Source of the DNA: G965232465 sp965232465
GTDB taxonomy: Bacteria > Pseudomonadota > Alphaproteobacteria > JAQWUY01
Length of the DNA stretch: 64,000 nt
Reading direction: 5' to 3'
NCBI GenBank assembly: GCA_965232465.1
Contig: OZ246977.1
Location: forward strand, 1,054,001-1,118,000
The position numbers and the translations under genes were made by a program. Every line of letters begins with the position of its first letter. Positions within the stretch are counted from its first letter, which is position 1. The notes under the pieces are model-generated. The model ran no database searches. It was not told where the DNA came from and saw nothing but the letters and a program-made list of their open reading frames with translations. This document shows positions 27,401 to 35,653 of this stretch, one piece after another.

Positions 27401-30002
27401 TTGCCGCTACTGTTTGCTTGGCAATGGTAAAGGGTGCCAGGTCAAAACTGCCGCTGTATTTTTCATCCGCAGTTTTTGCACTCATGGTAATACCCACTGT
27501 ACCCGCCGATGGTGCCCCAAAGATTTTACCATCTGTGTCGATGCTTGGTGTACCACTGCCTGTCCAGCTTTTAATACCCCAAGCAAATGCGTTGGCATTT
27601 AACCCACCGGGTAGGTTGGAATATTTTAGGTCAAACCTAATAGTACTGCCCGTTTTCCACTTATTGTCGCCACTGTTTAATGATATGGTCGGAACAGTTG
27701 TTATATCTTTTCCTGCCCCTATCTCTTGCTTCGTAACAGTAATATTTTGATAATTTGTCAGTTCGGGCAATCCCCCTTTTGCCTTACGGACGATTTTTAC
27801 CAACAATTTCCCTGATTTATTCAGTTTGCTACCGTCAATTTTCCCTGTTTTGTTGTTTATCGCCCCGCTTAATGCACCGGTAACAATGCCCGCAGTGGTG
27901 GCGTCTTTGCCCCCTTTATTACCATCGCTGGTGGGCAAAATAGAAAAGGTGAAATCGGCACTGGTATCAAACGATACAGTGGTATCGCCAACCGTATCAG
28001 AAGTGTTTACCTTATAATCGACAGTAAAGGTTTTGCCCCATTTACCAGACAACCCGGTAGGTGTTCCGCCCAATGTGCCCGCACCAGTCGACAGTTCAAA
28101 GGTTCTGGTTTGATCCACATATTCATCCTCATCATGTTCAAATACAACAGTTACAGTTGTACTGGTCGTTATTGCCCCTGATAGGGTCAGGGTCTTGCCA
28201 TCAACTGTAAGATTCGCATTATTATCTGTATCTGTTAGGCTCTTAATTGTCCAATCGGATTTTTGCGTTTGGCTGCCTGTTACAGTTAATTTACCCAGTA
28301 TATCGGCAGTGCTAACCGTCACACTTCCAGACCCATAGGGGACAACAAGATTTGCCATTTTCAAATCGTTTGCCACAAAAGCAATATCGGTTTTTACATA
28401 TACAATACGGTCGTCAAAATCCGTCGCACTGTATGTCAATTTGATGACCGCTGCACCTGCACCTGCTTTATCTTCCAGCGTACTGGTATAGCTAGCGGCA
28501 CCCACACCGATATTCGTCCCCCCATTCTTAAATTGAAAATCTGTGCCATTTATGCCTGAAACCCTTTCTGCTTTGACAGTCGGCGTTACCCCATTCGGTA
28601 CAGTACCAACAAATGTACTTACATTATATGTTTTGGTATTGGTTAAAGTATACGCATTGGATTGGGTGGTACCATCCCCACCCTTAATATCGTTACTGGC
28701 TTTATCCGAATCGGATAGTACGCTGCCAATTTGGCTGCTGGCGATTGCCTTTACGAATACAACCCTGTCCTCAAAACCATCGGCACTGTATGTCAACTTT
28801 AAGGTGGCGGTTTTGCCACCGGCTAGGTCTTTAAACTGGCTGTCTGCGGTAATGTCCGCCAACCTAATGACACTGGTACCATCGCTGGCGTATACTTCAA
28901 AGTCTGTGCCCTTCTTACCATCGCCAGCGATTTGTTCCGCTTTTACCGTAACTTTATTGGGATCAATCACACCCGCTGTTGTTTTCAAGCTATCGGGAAT
29001 GTTGCGAATAAAGTCTGCAACATCGTATTGTTCGCCGTTTTGTAAGGCGTATGCGGATCCTTCCGTTATCCCATCCCCAGCACTGATTTTATTGGCTGTT
29101 TTGTCCGCATCACTCAGCGTACTGCCAAGGGCAGGGGTGCTATCGACCTCCGCTGTTTTAATATCATAGTGCCTTTCGACCTTGTCATAGCGTTTGTGCC
29201 ATACGGCATCTGTAGCGGATACAGAGGCGGATTTTAACTGGTCTTGTATGCTTTTATTAAATGCCAGTTTAAAATCGACGGATATATCGGTTTTTGCCGA
29301 TTCGCCATTGGGCTTGTCATATTCGCCCCGCACTGTTACCATCGCATTGGGGCTAAATGCAGCAATCAGTTTATTGCCCTTAACAACCGTATCGCCCACC
29401 CCGTCAAATCTATAGGTACCCACCCCCACAGATACTTGTTCATAATTGGGAATACTACCCTTAGCGGTTATATCCCAGCCTTGTAATACCTTTTTATCAT
29501 CGATAATGGTGTTACCAATGCGACGGTATAGGTTTGCCGCCATGTCAAACTGTGCGGTTTTCAGTTCCGCCCCCACACTAAACCGTTGGAAGGTGTTCGA
29601 TGCCTTAAAAGCAAGTATATTCTTTGTCCCGTCCTTCGTATCAAAAAACGCATTCACCCCAACAATTAACGGGGTAGCCGTTGTATCGATAAGTTTGCGA
29701 TAGCCCAGTCCCAAGTTTAATCGATTCACCGATTTCTGCCGATTATAAGAAGTTTGTAAATATGTGACGGTGTCTTTTGTTTCCCGCAGGTTACTAAAAG
29801 CGGTAATATCCCAATTGAGGGTTTTATCCGTATAGCCGACCCCGCCGCTTATCCATTCAAAAAACCCTGTTCTGTTAATGGTATCAATAAACATATTCCC
29901 CGTGGCATTGACCACTTTGTCCGTGTCATCGGTGAATACAGGTGTTGTATATGCCAGCACAATAACACTAGCCGTTGCCCATAAAGATTTTTTCAGTTTC
30001 AT
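24423..30002 (-). CDS. Giant inverse autotransporter adhesin (intimin/invasin type) with modular repeats
   Basis: 1859 residues from ATG 30002, chosen because GAGG lies nine bases upstream and the signal peptide MKLKKSLWATASVIVLAY then begins cleanly; frames from 30011 and 30038 are longer. After the signal peptide comes the IAT beta-barrel (about residues 35-255) with LNLGLGYRKL and IVGVNAFFDTKDG, the hallmark of the intimin/invasin barrel. The passenger then follows at the C-terminal side: two copies of a module of about 120 residues (288-540), then long repeats with a 321-residue period (units A-B three times plus a final A, to about 1710), then a third divergent copy of the first module at the C-terminus. 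The passenger is rich in Thr, Gly, Ser and Lys and I see no cysteine in it. No LysM or lectin domain is visible. It should be anchored in the outer membrane and displayed on the surface. It stands alone, with its own promoter and terminator. Confidence 0.88.
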   Translation of the reverse strand: MKLKKSLWATASVIVLAYTTPVFTDDTDKVVNATGNMFIDTINRTGFFEWISGGVGYTDKTLNWDITAFSNLRETKDTVTYLQTSYNRQKSVNRLNLGLGYRKLIDTTATPLIVGVNAFFDTKDGTKNILAFKASNTFQRFSVGAELKTAQFDMAANLYRRIGNTIIDDKKVLQGWDITAKGSIPNYEQVSVGVGTYRFDGVGDTVVKGNKLIAAFSPNAMVTVRGEYDKPNGESAKTDISVDFKLAFNKSIQDQLKSASVSATDAVWHKRYDKVERHYDIKTAEVDSTPALGSTLSDADKTANKISAGDGITEGSAYALQNGEQYDVADFIRNIPDSLKTTAGVIDPNKVTVKAEQIAGDGKKGTDFEVYASDGTSVIRLADITADSQFKDLAGGKTATLKLTYSADGFEDRVVFVKAIASSQIGSVLSDSDKASNDIKGGDGTTQSNAYTLTNTKTYNVSTFVGTVPNGVTPTVKAERVSGINGTDFQFKNGGTNIGVGAASYTSTLEDKAGAGAAVIKLTYSATDFDDRIVYVKTDIAFVANDLKMANLVVPYGSGSVTVSTADILGKLTVTGSQTQKSDWTIKSLTDTDNNANLTVDGKTLTLSGAITTSTTVTVVFEHDEDEYVDQTRTFELSTGAGTLGGTPTGLSGKWGKTFTVDYKVNTSDTVGDTTVSFDTSADFTFSILPTSDGNKGGKDATTAGIVTGALSGAINNKTGKIDGSKLNKSGKLLVKIVRKAKGGLPELTNYQNITVTKQEIGAGKDITTVPTISLNSGDNKWKTGSTIRFDLKYSNLPGGLNANAFAWGIKSWTGSGTPSIDTDGKIFGAPSAGTVGITMSAKTADEKYSGSFDLAPFTIAKQTVAANTLSVANLDVSFVSGNKVVSAADVLGQLTASSSNRSDWTVKSLRDTDGNGNLTVAGNRKSMTISGAISAGTTIEVVFESAKYTDVTKTFELSTKASQISSANREGSGKWGKTYTTNYKLKTRDGGQDFATGASGDFTFSIVASQSGFTSTTTGIVADGQTAINSKTGAIDAGKLTKSGTLLIKIVRAKKGSVDAVTEYQNFTVSKQDLARDITKPTVGSSDNTWKNNGGKIPLTFAGLPTGTTFGNYDWTVAAKTVGAPTGRLAVVSDGSGITGATSSGTVVITMNAKSTDTKYTGQAILADFAIAKQTGTGALTMGPVVIPFGASDTSKTVSTATITGKLGVPSAGGLGTTSDWTLKSLSASHANLAVNGKTLTISGAITGTTVTATFKSDKYTDKSATFTLSTGAGAMSTGDTRTGLSGKWGIGFSVAADYKLKLSDSVGDTAVTFTKGTPTNAGDYTFTILPTSDGGKGGKDATTANIVTGALTGAIDNKTGKIDGSKLNKSGKLLVKIVRAAKGGLPALTDYENITVTKQDSNDHPNFRVSATGITWATASTAVTYTPANLPTGIGTATYALSGTTAGSTTGGNAITVAASDGKIAKTARSGVVKVKITYAANDKYAQMSRDVDVPINKQTATGTLSMADLIVSYTGGNKTVSTADILGQMTPPTGTQKADWTLKSLADTDSHGNLAIDSGGKSMTISGTIPAGTTVTAVFESVKYQDKSDIFKLSAVTGAITSATPTESGKWGKDFAITYNLKGSDLGQTFKIADGDYTFSIITGGDDGSGKTPTTTGIITGADAINSTTGVIDATKLTKGGTLLVKIVRKAKNTAPKITEYYNFTVAKQDYPLTIDTKYASAAEAEKAANRIRGNTRRIDVDDRTVNGSLLSQANLSSGMASNITVKRVTGAFSAGISDVDLTSINSKIIVAGTSVITGSPTQVINGIQTNLRARIPVGFIFFGSTLNEALALRIQIPASTDKKYNAFDKIIYIVK
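25861..25930 (-). repeat. Near-identical 70-bp block, copy in repeat unit 3
   Basis: Matches 27787-27856 at 69 of 70 bases by direct comparison. The copies are 1926 bp apart, exactly two 963-bp units, in the same frame and orientation. Confidence 0.9.
27787..27856 (-). repeat. Near-identical 70-bp block, copy in repeat unit 1
   Basis: Partner of 25861-25930. It encodes the conserved INKTGKIDGSKLNKSGKLL region. A crossover between the two copies would remove or add 642 codons without a frameshift. Confidence 0.9.
28380..29140 (-). repeat. Two copies of the passenger entry module
   Basis: Copies at about 29140-28745 and 28744-28380 share LGSTLSDADK/IGSVLSDSDK, a GDG-T segment, the VTVKAE core, GTDF and a D-R-x-V-x-VK end. 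A third, more divergent copy (EAEKAANRI, NITVKRVTG, FDKIIYIVK) ends the protein at about 24870-24426. Confidence 0.75.
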
Positions 30003-30071
30003 GTGTTTCATCCTCAATATCTTAGTATTACAGTTCAATTCGGCACCCGCTTAAACAAGCACCACAATATA

Positions 30072-30100
30072 AGTATACAGAGGATTTTTTTTTTTTTCAA
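30072..30100 (-). promoter_or_regulatory. Adhesin promoter with poly-A run in the spacer
   Basis: Read on the reverse strand: -35 TTGAAA (30100-30095), then ten more A followed by TCCTCTG, making exactly 17 bp, then -10 TATACT (30077-30072). The full run is 13 A (T13 at 30085-30097 on the forward strand). Start is expected near 30065, leaving a leader of about 60 bases before ATG 30002. Slippage of the run would change the spacer length and so the promoter strength. Confidence 0.7.
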
Positions 30101-30206
30101 GTATTAAAAACTATAATTAAATAATATTATAAGTTGTAATATGAGGGTAATTTTGGGATGTGCAAGAATATATAACAGGAACAAAATGACGATTATAATA
30201 TTCTGT

Positions 30207-31436
30207 TTAGTTTTTTGTTTTTTTGCGTATTTTGCGATTGTTTTTTTGGGGGGGTGTTATAATACTTGCTGGGGGTGTATTTACATGTGCCAAAGTGGTA
30301 TCAATGGGTAATTTCCATTGCCATTTGGAACCTCTGCGTTGGACTTGGAATACATTGTAAATGCGTTCGATAGTATTGTCTTGTAACACACGGAAAAATC
30401 CACGAATACCATTAAATCCTTGTGTAGATTTTAAATATAAATCGGGGGTATCAGAGGATAATGTTCCCATTGCCAAATATGCCAAGTCGTATGCCAATGT
30501 GGTTAAATTGCCGGATGGGGTATTATAATATTGAGAATATCGTGCCACCATATTGGCAGTTTTGACCTGTGTGGTTAAAAAATGTGCCCCTATTAAAGTA
30601 GGTTCTTTGTGGATATTGCGTATATTGCTCCACCCTGTACCGCCAATAATCGGAATACTGTCTTTGTCTTCGTCTTTGTCTTCGTTTTCGTCCTTGTCTT
30701 CGTTTTCATCTTCGTTCAGTTCAAATATATTATAAAAATCCATTTCCGATGTGATCGTACGGATGGTTTGGGGGTTGTTATCGTCTATAATAATGCTGTC
30801 ATAAGGATGGATTTCACGCAGGACGGTTATTGTGTTGATAAAATTCGCATAAGTTAATTGATTGGGTTTGTAATATAAAACACTTTGTGCGGGAAAGACA
30901 GATTGTAATCCCTTATATACGGTTTTACCATATACATTATCCGGCAATACGATAAGTGGGTTTTTCTTGCCCAATTCCAAAACAATGTGGGCAATACCTT
31001 TGCCTTGGGGTTCCAGTGCATATCCAAAATAATATATATTTTCTGTATTGGCAATATTGGCATTGGAAAATGATAAAATCGGTATATTGACATCGACCAT
31101 ATTGCGTATAATTTGTGTGTGGGTGTTAAATAATGGACCCAATATCACATGTGGGGGGTCGTTGACCAATTGTAATACGGCTTTTTTGGTGCCAATAGGG
31201 CTGGATTGTGTATCCAAAAATCGCCAACGGATTTTGGCATTTTGCGTTTCAAAAATTGCCATTTCCACCGCATTTTGAATGCTTTTACCAACCGGTGATG
31301 CCCGCCCGCTAAGGGGTAACATCACAGCAATGGTTTTTACACCATCCACAGGTACCATGGGAAATCCTTTGCCGAATGTAAAACCATATATGGCACATCC
31401 CCAAAATACCAATATTGTATGAAGTATTCGAATCAT
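30207..31436 (-). CDS. LppC/LpoA-like penicillin-binding protein activator (ABC substrate-binding fold)
   Basis: 409 residues. A hydrophobic N-terminus (residues 3-22) acts as signal or anchor. The rest has the type I periplasmic-binding fold: TIAVMLPLSGRASPVGKSIQNA, VILGPLFNTHTQIIRNM and IPILSFSNANIA are the family landmarks seen in alphaproteobacterial LppC-like proteins, encoded just upstream of or divergent from rsmI as here. The lipobox is poor (FWGC at 11-14). A probable role is control of cell-wall synthases from the outer-membrane side. An acidic low-complexity insert of about 19 residues near residue 240 comes from a short-repeat tract. Confidence 0.72.
   Translation of the reverse strand: MIRILHTILVFWGCAIYGFTFGKGFPMVPVDGVKTIAVMLPLSGRASPVGKSIQNAVEMAIFETQNAKIRWRFLDTQSSPIGTKKAVLQLVNDPPHVILGPLFNTHTQIIRNMVDVNIPILSFSNANIANTENIYYFGYALEPQGKGIAHIVLELGKKNPLIVLPDNVYGKTVYKGLQSVFPAQSVLYYKPNQLTYANFINTITVLREIHPYDSIIIDDNNPQTIRTITSEMDFYNIFELNEDENEDKDENEDKDEDKDSIPIIGGTGWSNIRNIHKEPTLIGAHFLTTQVKTANMVARYSQYYNTPSGNLTTLAYDLAYLAMGTLSSDTPDLYLKSTQGFNGIRGFFRVLQDNTIERIYNVFQVQRRGSKWQWKLPIDTTLAHVNTPPASIITPPQKNNRKIRKKTKN
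30658..30718 (-). repeat. Imperfect hexanucleotide microsatellite within the LppC-like gene
   Basis: On the forward strand TCTTTG, TCTTCG, TTTTCG and TCCTTG units follow one another, encoding the Glu/Asp/Asn/Lys stretch NEDENEDKDENEDKDEDKD in reverse. Units of six bases keep the frame if copy number changes. Confidence 0.85.
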
Positions 31437-31529
31437 TTTATTTTTACAGTTGTATCACAATATAAATCATATTACACTATGATATATAAAACAACAACAT
31501 TATATATAATTAAGGATATAAACACATAT

Positions 31530-32405
31530 ATGACAACAGATTATCCCCCCATGCCCACATCATCCCCCCCAAGGGTGGAAAGTGCGTTGTATGTTGTGGC
31601 AACGCCGATTGGTAATTTATGGGATATGTCGTACCGTGCAGTGGCGATGTTACAGGGGGTGGATGTGATTTTTTGTGAAGATACGCGTACTAGTGCCACA
31701 TTATTACATGCGTTTCAGATTCATACAAAAACGGTGTCATATCATGATCACAATGGGCACATACAACGCCCTAAGATTTTAAAGATGTTACAAAATGGTA
31801 TGTCCATCGCCTTAATATCGGATGCGGGTACACCGCTGATTAACGACCCAGGGTATAAGTTGGTGCATGCGGTGGTGCAAGCCGGATATAAAGTGGTGCC
31901 AATACCGGGCGTGTCGGCACCTATAACAGCGTTAATGGCGGCGGGAATGCCATCTGATGTATTTACATATTTGGGATTTTTACCCCACAAAAGTACGGCA
32001 AAACGCAATTTTTTAAAAAAATTACGACCGGAACAGGGGACAATTATTGTATTTGATACACCCCGAAGATTGGGGGATACCTTATGTATATTACGCCAAG
32101 ATATGCCCGATTGTATGGTGGTTGTGGCACGGGAAATGACCAAGAAGTTTGAACACTTTACCCGCCTGTGTGCCAGGGACATTACGGACGATATTATCCA
32201 GTCGATTCCCACTAAAGGCGAATGTGTGTTGTTATTGCGATACCCCGAAAAAAACATCGATATAAATATCGATGCTTTGCTGGTAATGCACATGCGGGAA
32301 AAGTCTTTGAAAGATGCGGTACACATAGTTGCCGATATATCCCAAATGCCCAAAAAAACCATATATAAACATGCGTTACAGATAAAAAAACAATGGGATA
32401 CATAA
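31530..32405 (+). CDS. rsmI: 16S rRNA (cytidine-1402-2'-O)-methyltransferase
   Basis: 291 residues from ATG 31530, chosen because the conserved domain begins at LYVVATPIGNLWDMS and any longer frame overlaps the divergent LppC-like gene. FCEDTRTSATLLHAF, SDAGTPLINDPGYKLV, PIPGVSAPITAL and GFLPHKSTAKRN are the tetrapyrrole-methylase-fold motifs of RsmI. The stop overlaps the yraN start (TAATG). Gene order matches other alphaproteobacteria. Confidence 0.94.
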   Translation: MTTDYPPMPTSSPPRVESALYVVATPIGNLWDMSYRAVAMLQGVDVIFCEDTRTSATLLHAFQIHTKTVSYHDHNGHIQRPKILKMLQNGMSIALISDAGTPLINDPGYKLVHAVVQAGYKVVPIPGVSAPITALMAAGMPSDVFTYLGFLPHKSTAKRNFLKKLRPEQGTIIVFDTPRRLGDTLCILRQDMPDCMVVVAREMTKKFEHFTRLCARDITDDIIQSIPTKGECVLLLRYPEKNIDINIDALLVMHMREKSLKDAVHIVADISQMPKKTIYKHALQIKKQWDT

Positions 32406-32761
32406 TGCGAAAATGGGCGTATATTAAGGGGATTTTGGGTGAATATTATGCATTGGCATATTTATGGGGGCGGGGATATCGATGTGTACACCACCGATAT
32501 AAAACCCCTGTGGGTGAGGTGGATTTAGTGGTTAAAAAACGCCGAAAATCCCCAATCGATGCCCCCGTTTTTGTATTGGTGGAGGTCAAAGTACGCAAAA
32601 ATATAGACGATGCTTATTATGCCATAACAAATTATCAAAAACGCCGATATTTAAATGCGGGCAGGTACATACACAAAAAATATAATGGGGTAAATGTCCG
32701 CTATGATGCCATATTAATAAGTGGATTGCAGATAAAGCATATTGAAAATTGTATGTTTTAA
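32405..32761 (+). CDS. yraN: YraN family endonuclease-like protein
   Basis: 118 residues from ATG 32405, coupled to the rsmI stop; ATG 32393 is an in-frame alternative. G-x-x-GE-x-x-A-x-x-Y-L-x-x-x-G-Y at the start, then GEVDLVV and FVLVEVKVRK give the E, D and E-x-K of a Holliday-junction-resolvase-like PD-(D/E)XK fold (UPF0102). The cellular role is not settled. Confidence 0.9.
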   Translation: MRKWAYIKGILGEYYALAYLWGRGYRCVHHRYKTPVGEVDLVVKKRRKSPIDAPVFVLVEVKVRKNIDDAYYAITNYQKRRYLNAGRYIHKKYNGVNVRYDAILISGLQIKHIENCMF

Positions 32762-32840
32762 TTGTATATTTATAATGTGTAACAGGGATATTATAACGAC
32801 CTAGTAAATCAGTCTGGGAAATCAATTTAGGAAATTAATA

Positions 32841-33779
32841 ATGACTCAAAAAATATGTGCGGTGCAAATGGAATCTATGGATAAGGTGTTGTTTCATAAA
32901 TCTGCTTCTTTTGCCTTAATGTTCGAAGCCCAACAACGGGGATATGCTGTATATCATTATCAACCCCACCATATGGTATATGAAGATGGCGAAGTATATG
33001 CGTTTGTGCGTCCCCTGCATCTGCAATTTATCACGGGGGATTCATATCGCTGGTTGGGGCAACGGCGGAAAATAAATTTAAAAGATACAGATGTTATTTT
33101 GTTACGGTCTGAACCCCCATTTGATATGTCGTATATTACGGCAACCTATTATTTGGATTTGGTTAAACAGGATACACGGGTTATTAACAATCCGACCGCC
33201 GTACGGAATTTTAGTGAAAAGTTGGTTATGGGGTATTTTCCACAATTTTCCGCCCCGACCATGGTATCGTCAAAATTGGCAGATTTTGAAGCCTTTATGC
33301 AAGTACACCCAACGATTATTTTAAAACCATTATACGGATATGGCGGACGGGGCATTGTCAAAGTATCACAGGGCGATGGCAATTTGGAATCGCTGTTGGA
33401 AATTTTGATGCAGTTATATCATGAACCGATTATGGCACAAAAATGGTTACCAGAAATCAGCCATGGGGATAAACGCATATTTTTGGCGAATGGGGATGTT
33501 ATTTTTGCGTTTAATCGGGTGCCAAACGATGGGGATATACGGGCGAATTTGGATGCAGGGGGGGGGATTTATCAAACAGAACTGACCGATCATGAGATCG
33601 ATATTTGTAATACTTTAAAACCATTTTTGCAACAAAATGGTATGGGGTTGGCAGGTATTGATATGATTGGGGAGTATTTAACGGAAATCAATGTAACAAG
33701 TCCAGGGGGTATATCCCAATATCGTACAGCATTTGGTATCGATAATGCCCCCGCCATTTGTGATGCATTGAATTTATAA
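32841..33779 (+). CDS. gshB: Glutathione synthetase
   Basis: 312 residues. It joins gamma-glutamylcysteine and glycine with ATP. The N-terminal domain has LLRSEPPFDMSYI, and the ATP-grasp part has ILKPLYGYGGRGI, GDKRIFLANGD and the metal-binding EINVTSPGGI. The protein is the prokaryotic type. Nine G at 33558-33566 encode the glycine run in DAGGGIYQ. It completes the rsmI, yraN, gshB series. Confidence 0.95.
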   Translation: MTQKICAVQMESMDKVLFHKSASFALMFEAQQRGYAVYHYQPHHMVYEDGEVYAFVRPLHLQFITGDSYRWLGQRRKINLKDTDVILLRSEPPFDMSYITATYYLDLVKQDTRVINNPTAVRNFSEKLVMGYFPQFSAPTMVSSKLADFEAFMQVHPTIILKPLYGYGGRGIVKVSQGDGNLESLLEILMQLYHEPIMAQKWLPEISHGDKRIFLANGDVIFAFNRVPNDGDIRANLDAGGGIYQTELTDHEIDICNTLKPFLQQNGMGLAGIDMIGEYLTEINVTSPGGISQYRTAFGIDNAPAICDALNL

Positions 33780-33798
33780 CAATTGGATCGTATAGCCC

Positions 33799-35577
33799 AT
33801 GTCTATTACCCCTGCTTTTTTGGATCAAATTCGTGCCCGTATTGCCGTGTCTACGGTGGTGGGGGCACGGGTTAAATTGACCCGTAAGGGTAATAAATTT
33901 TGGGGATGTTGTCCATTTCACAATGAAAAAACCCCTTCGTTTACCGTGTCTGATGATAAAGAATTTTACTACTGTTTTGGGTGTTCCGAACATGGGGATA
34001 TTATAAACTTTGTTATGAAAACACAAGGGATTACATTTGTTGAGGCCGTGTCGCAATTATCCGCCCAAGCGGGATTACAGATGCCCAGTATATCCCCAGA
34101 GCAACAGAAAAAAGAACAACACAGGGTATCATTATATGAAATTTGTGAAATAGCTTGTGTGTTTTTTCAAAAAAATTTATATTCGAATGTGGGACAATCC
34201 GTATTGTCGTATGTAAAAAGCCGAGGGCTGGGCAATACAGATATACAAAATTTTCGTTTGGGATATAGCCCTGATTCGAATAGCTTTGTCGAATATATGC
34301 AATCGAAAAATATCGATATACAAGCCCTTGTGGATACGGGGTTGGCACGGCAAAATACCGAAGGGGTATATGCATTTTTTCGCCACCGCTTGATGTTTCC
34401 CATAACGGATACACGGGGCAGGGTGGTGGCATTTGGCGGGCGGTTCATAGGGGATGAAAAACAAGCCAAAGTGGGCAAATATATCAACAGCCCCCAAGGC
34501 ATTTTATATGATAAAAGCCGTGTATTGTACAATTTAAAAAATGCCCGTGAATCTGCGTATAAACAAAATCGCCTTGTGGTGTGTGAAGGGTATATGGATG
34601 TGATTGCCCTGCATCGGGCGGGATTTGAGTATACCATTGCCCCCTGTGGTACCGCCATGACCGAAGACCAGTTGTTACAATGTTGGAAAACCGTTGATGA
34701 ACCTATTTTGTGTTTCGATGGTGATGAAGCGGGTAAAAAGGCGGCTCTGCGTACCTGTGAACGGGCGTTGCCCTTATTGGTAGCAGGAAAATCGGTTAAT
34801 ATTGCCATGATGCCCAGCGGTCAAGATCCGGACGATATTATGCGTACACAAGGCAAGGACACAATGACACAGATTTTGGATACCGCCATACCATTAAGGG
34901 ATTTTTTGTGGAAGTATGCGGTGCAATCCTTTAACACCGATACCCCCGAACGGCTGGCAAAAATGGAACAGCAATTATATATTTGGGCGTCTAGTATTAG
35001 GGATACTTTTCTTGCCAAAAATTATCGTCGGAATTTTAACAAATTGGTATGGAATACCTTTAAATTCAATCGTAAAACACCTATGGTACAGTCCACCACC
35101 CCCCAATTACACTCGATGAATTTATCCGAACAGCAACAAAAAGTCTTATTGGCGTGTTTTATAAACCACCCAAAAGTACTGGATATATATGTGGAAAAGT
35201 GTATGGAGCTGTTTGTGGATGCGTATAAAAACGCCTTTGAAACCGCTTATAATGGGGTGTTGGATGGGGTGGAAACCGCCGACAAAATGTATCAATATTT
35301 ACAGGAAAATGGGCATCGACAAATGGTGGATGCCGTATGTACCCGCCATGTATATATGTTTGCAAAATCCGCCTGTCCGCCCGAGGCACAGGATAAAGAC
35401 ACAGAAAAATTGATTAAAGATATTTTGGGATTACAAGAAGATAACAAAGTACAACAGCACTATATAAACAAGGCAAAAGAAGATGTATCGAATGACCAAA
35501 TCGACAACGCCGACCGCAGGGGGGTGGAATACCGCCTGCAACAACAGCAATTATACGATTTTGATAACTGGGATTGA
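33799..35577 (+). CDS. dnaG: DNA primase
   Basis: 592 residues. The CHC2 zinc finger lies at about 37-62 (CCPFHNEKTPSF, YYCFGCSEHGD). The catalytic TOPRIM domain spans about 255-340 with CEGYMDVIALHRAG and CFDGDEAGKKAAL. A helical DnaB-interaction tail ends the protein. It makes replication primers. In many bacteria rpoD follows; here hisC does. RBS is weak (GGATCG). Confidence 0.95.
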   Translation: MSITPAFLDQIRARIAVSTVVGARVKLTRKGNKFWGCCPFHNEKTPSFTVSDDKEFYYCFGCSEHGDIINFVMKTQGITFVEAVSQLSAQAGLQMPSISPEQQKKEQHRVSLYEICEIACVFFQKNLYSNVGQSVLSYVKSRGLGNTDIQNFRLGYSPDSNSFVEYMQSKNIDIQALVDTGLARQNTEGVYAFFRHRLMFPITDTRGRVVAFGGRFIGDEKQAKVGKYINSPQGILYDKSRVLYNLKNARESAYKQNRLVVCEGYMDVIALHRAGFEYTIAPCGTAMTEDQLLQCWKTVDEPILCFDGDEAGKKAALRTCERALPLLVAGKSVNIAMMPSGQDPDDIMRTQGKDTMTQILDTAIPLRDFLWKYAVQSFNTDTPERLAKMEQQLYIWASSIRDTFLAKNYRRNFNKLVWNTFKFNRKTPMVQSTTPQLHSMNLSEQQQKVLLACFINHPKVLDIYVEKCMELFVDAYKNAFETAYNGVLDGVETADKMYQYLQENGHRQMVDAVCTRHVYMFAKSACPPEAQDKDTEKLIKDILGLQEDNKVQQHYINKAKEDVSNDQIDNADRRGVEYRLQQQQLYDFDNWD

Positions 35578-35653
35578 TACCTTTTTGATTTTAAGTGTCA
35601 TATTATTGGGGCTATATATGCGTACAACAAAATTATAAGAAAGAGTTAATATT

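Larger units (their letters stand above)
24870..28379 (-). repeat. Four tandem passenger repeat units, period about 963 bp
   Basis: The DWT-x-KSL motif recurs at 28251, 27288, 26337 and 25374 (spacings 963, 951 and 963 bp, i.e. 321, 317 and 321 codons). Each unit has part A (KQT, then a ladder of VSTADILG, DWTxKSL, FELST, GKWGK, INxKTGxID, GKLLVKIVR, KQ) and part B of about 100 residues; the fourth unit stops after A. Part A looks like tandem Ig-like beta domains. Confidence 0.85.

Noticed and set aside
24870..28379. Regular repeats as a possible CRISPR or minisatellite array.
   Set aside because: Units are 963 bp, coding and diverged; no short repeats with spacers are present.
26128..29169. 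Several long open frames on the forward strand within the adhesin (for example 26128-26664, 27079-27750 and 28543-29169).
   Set aside because: They are antisense to a continuous 1859-codon gene, have biased low-complexity content and recur with the same 963-bp period.
30085..30097. T13 run read as a terminator of the reverse-strand LppC-like region or a forward transcript.
   Set aside because: No stem precedes it, and it fits a promoter spacer on the reverse strand.
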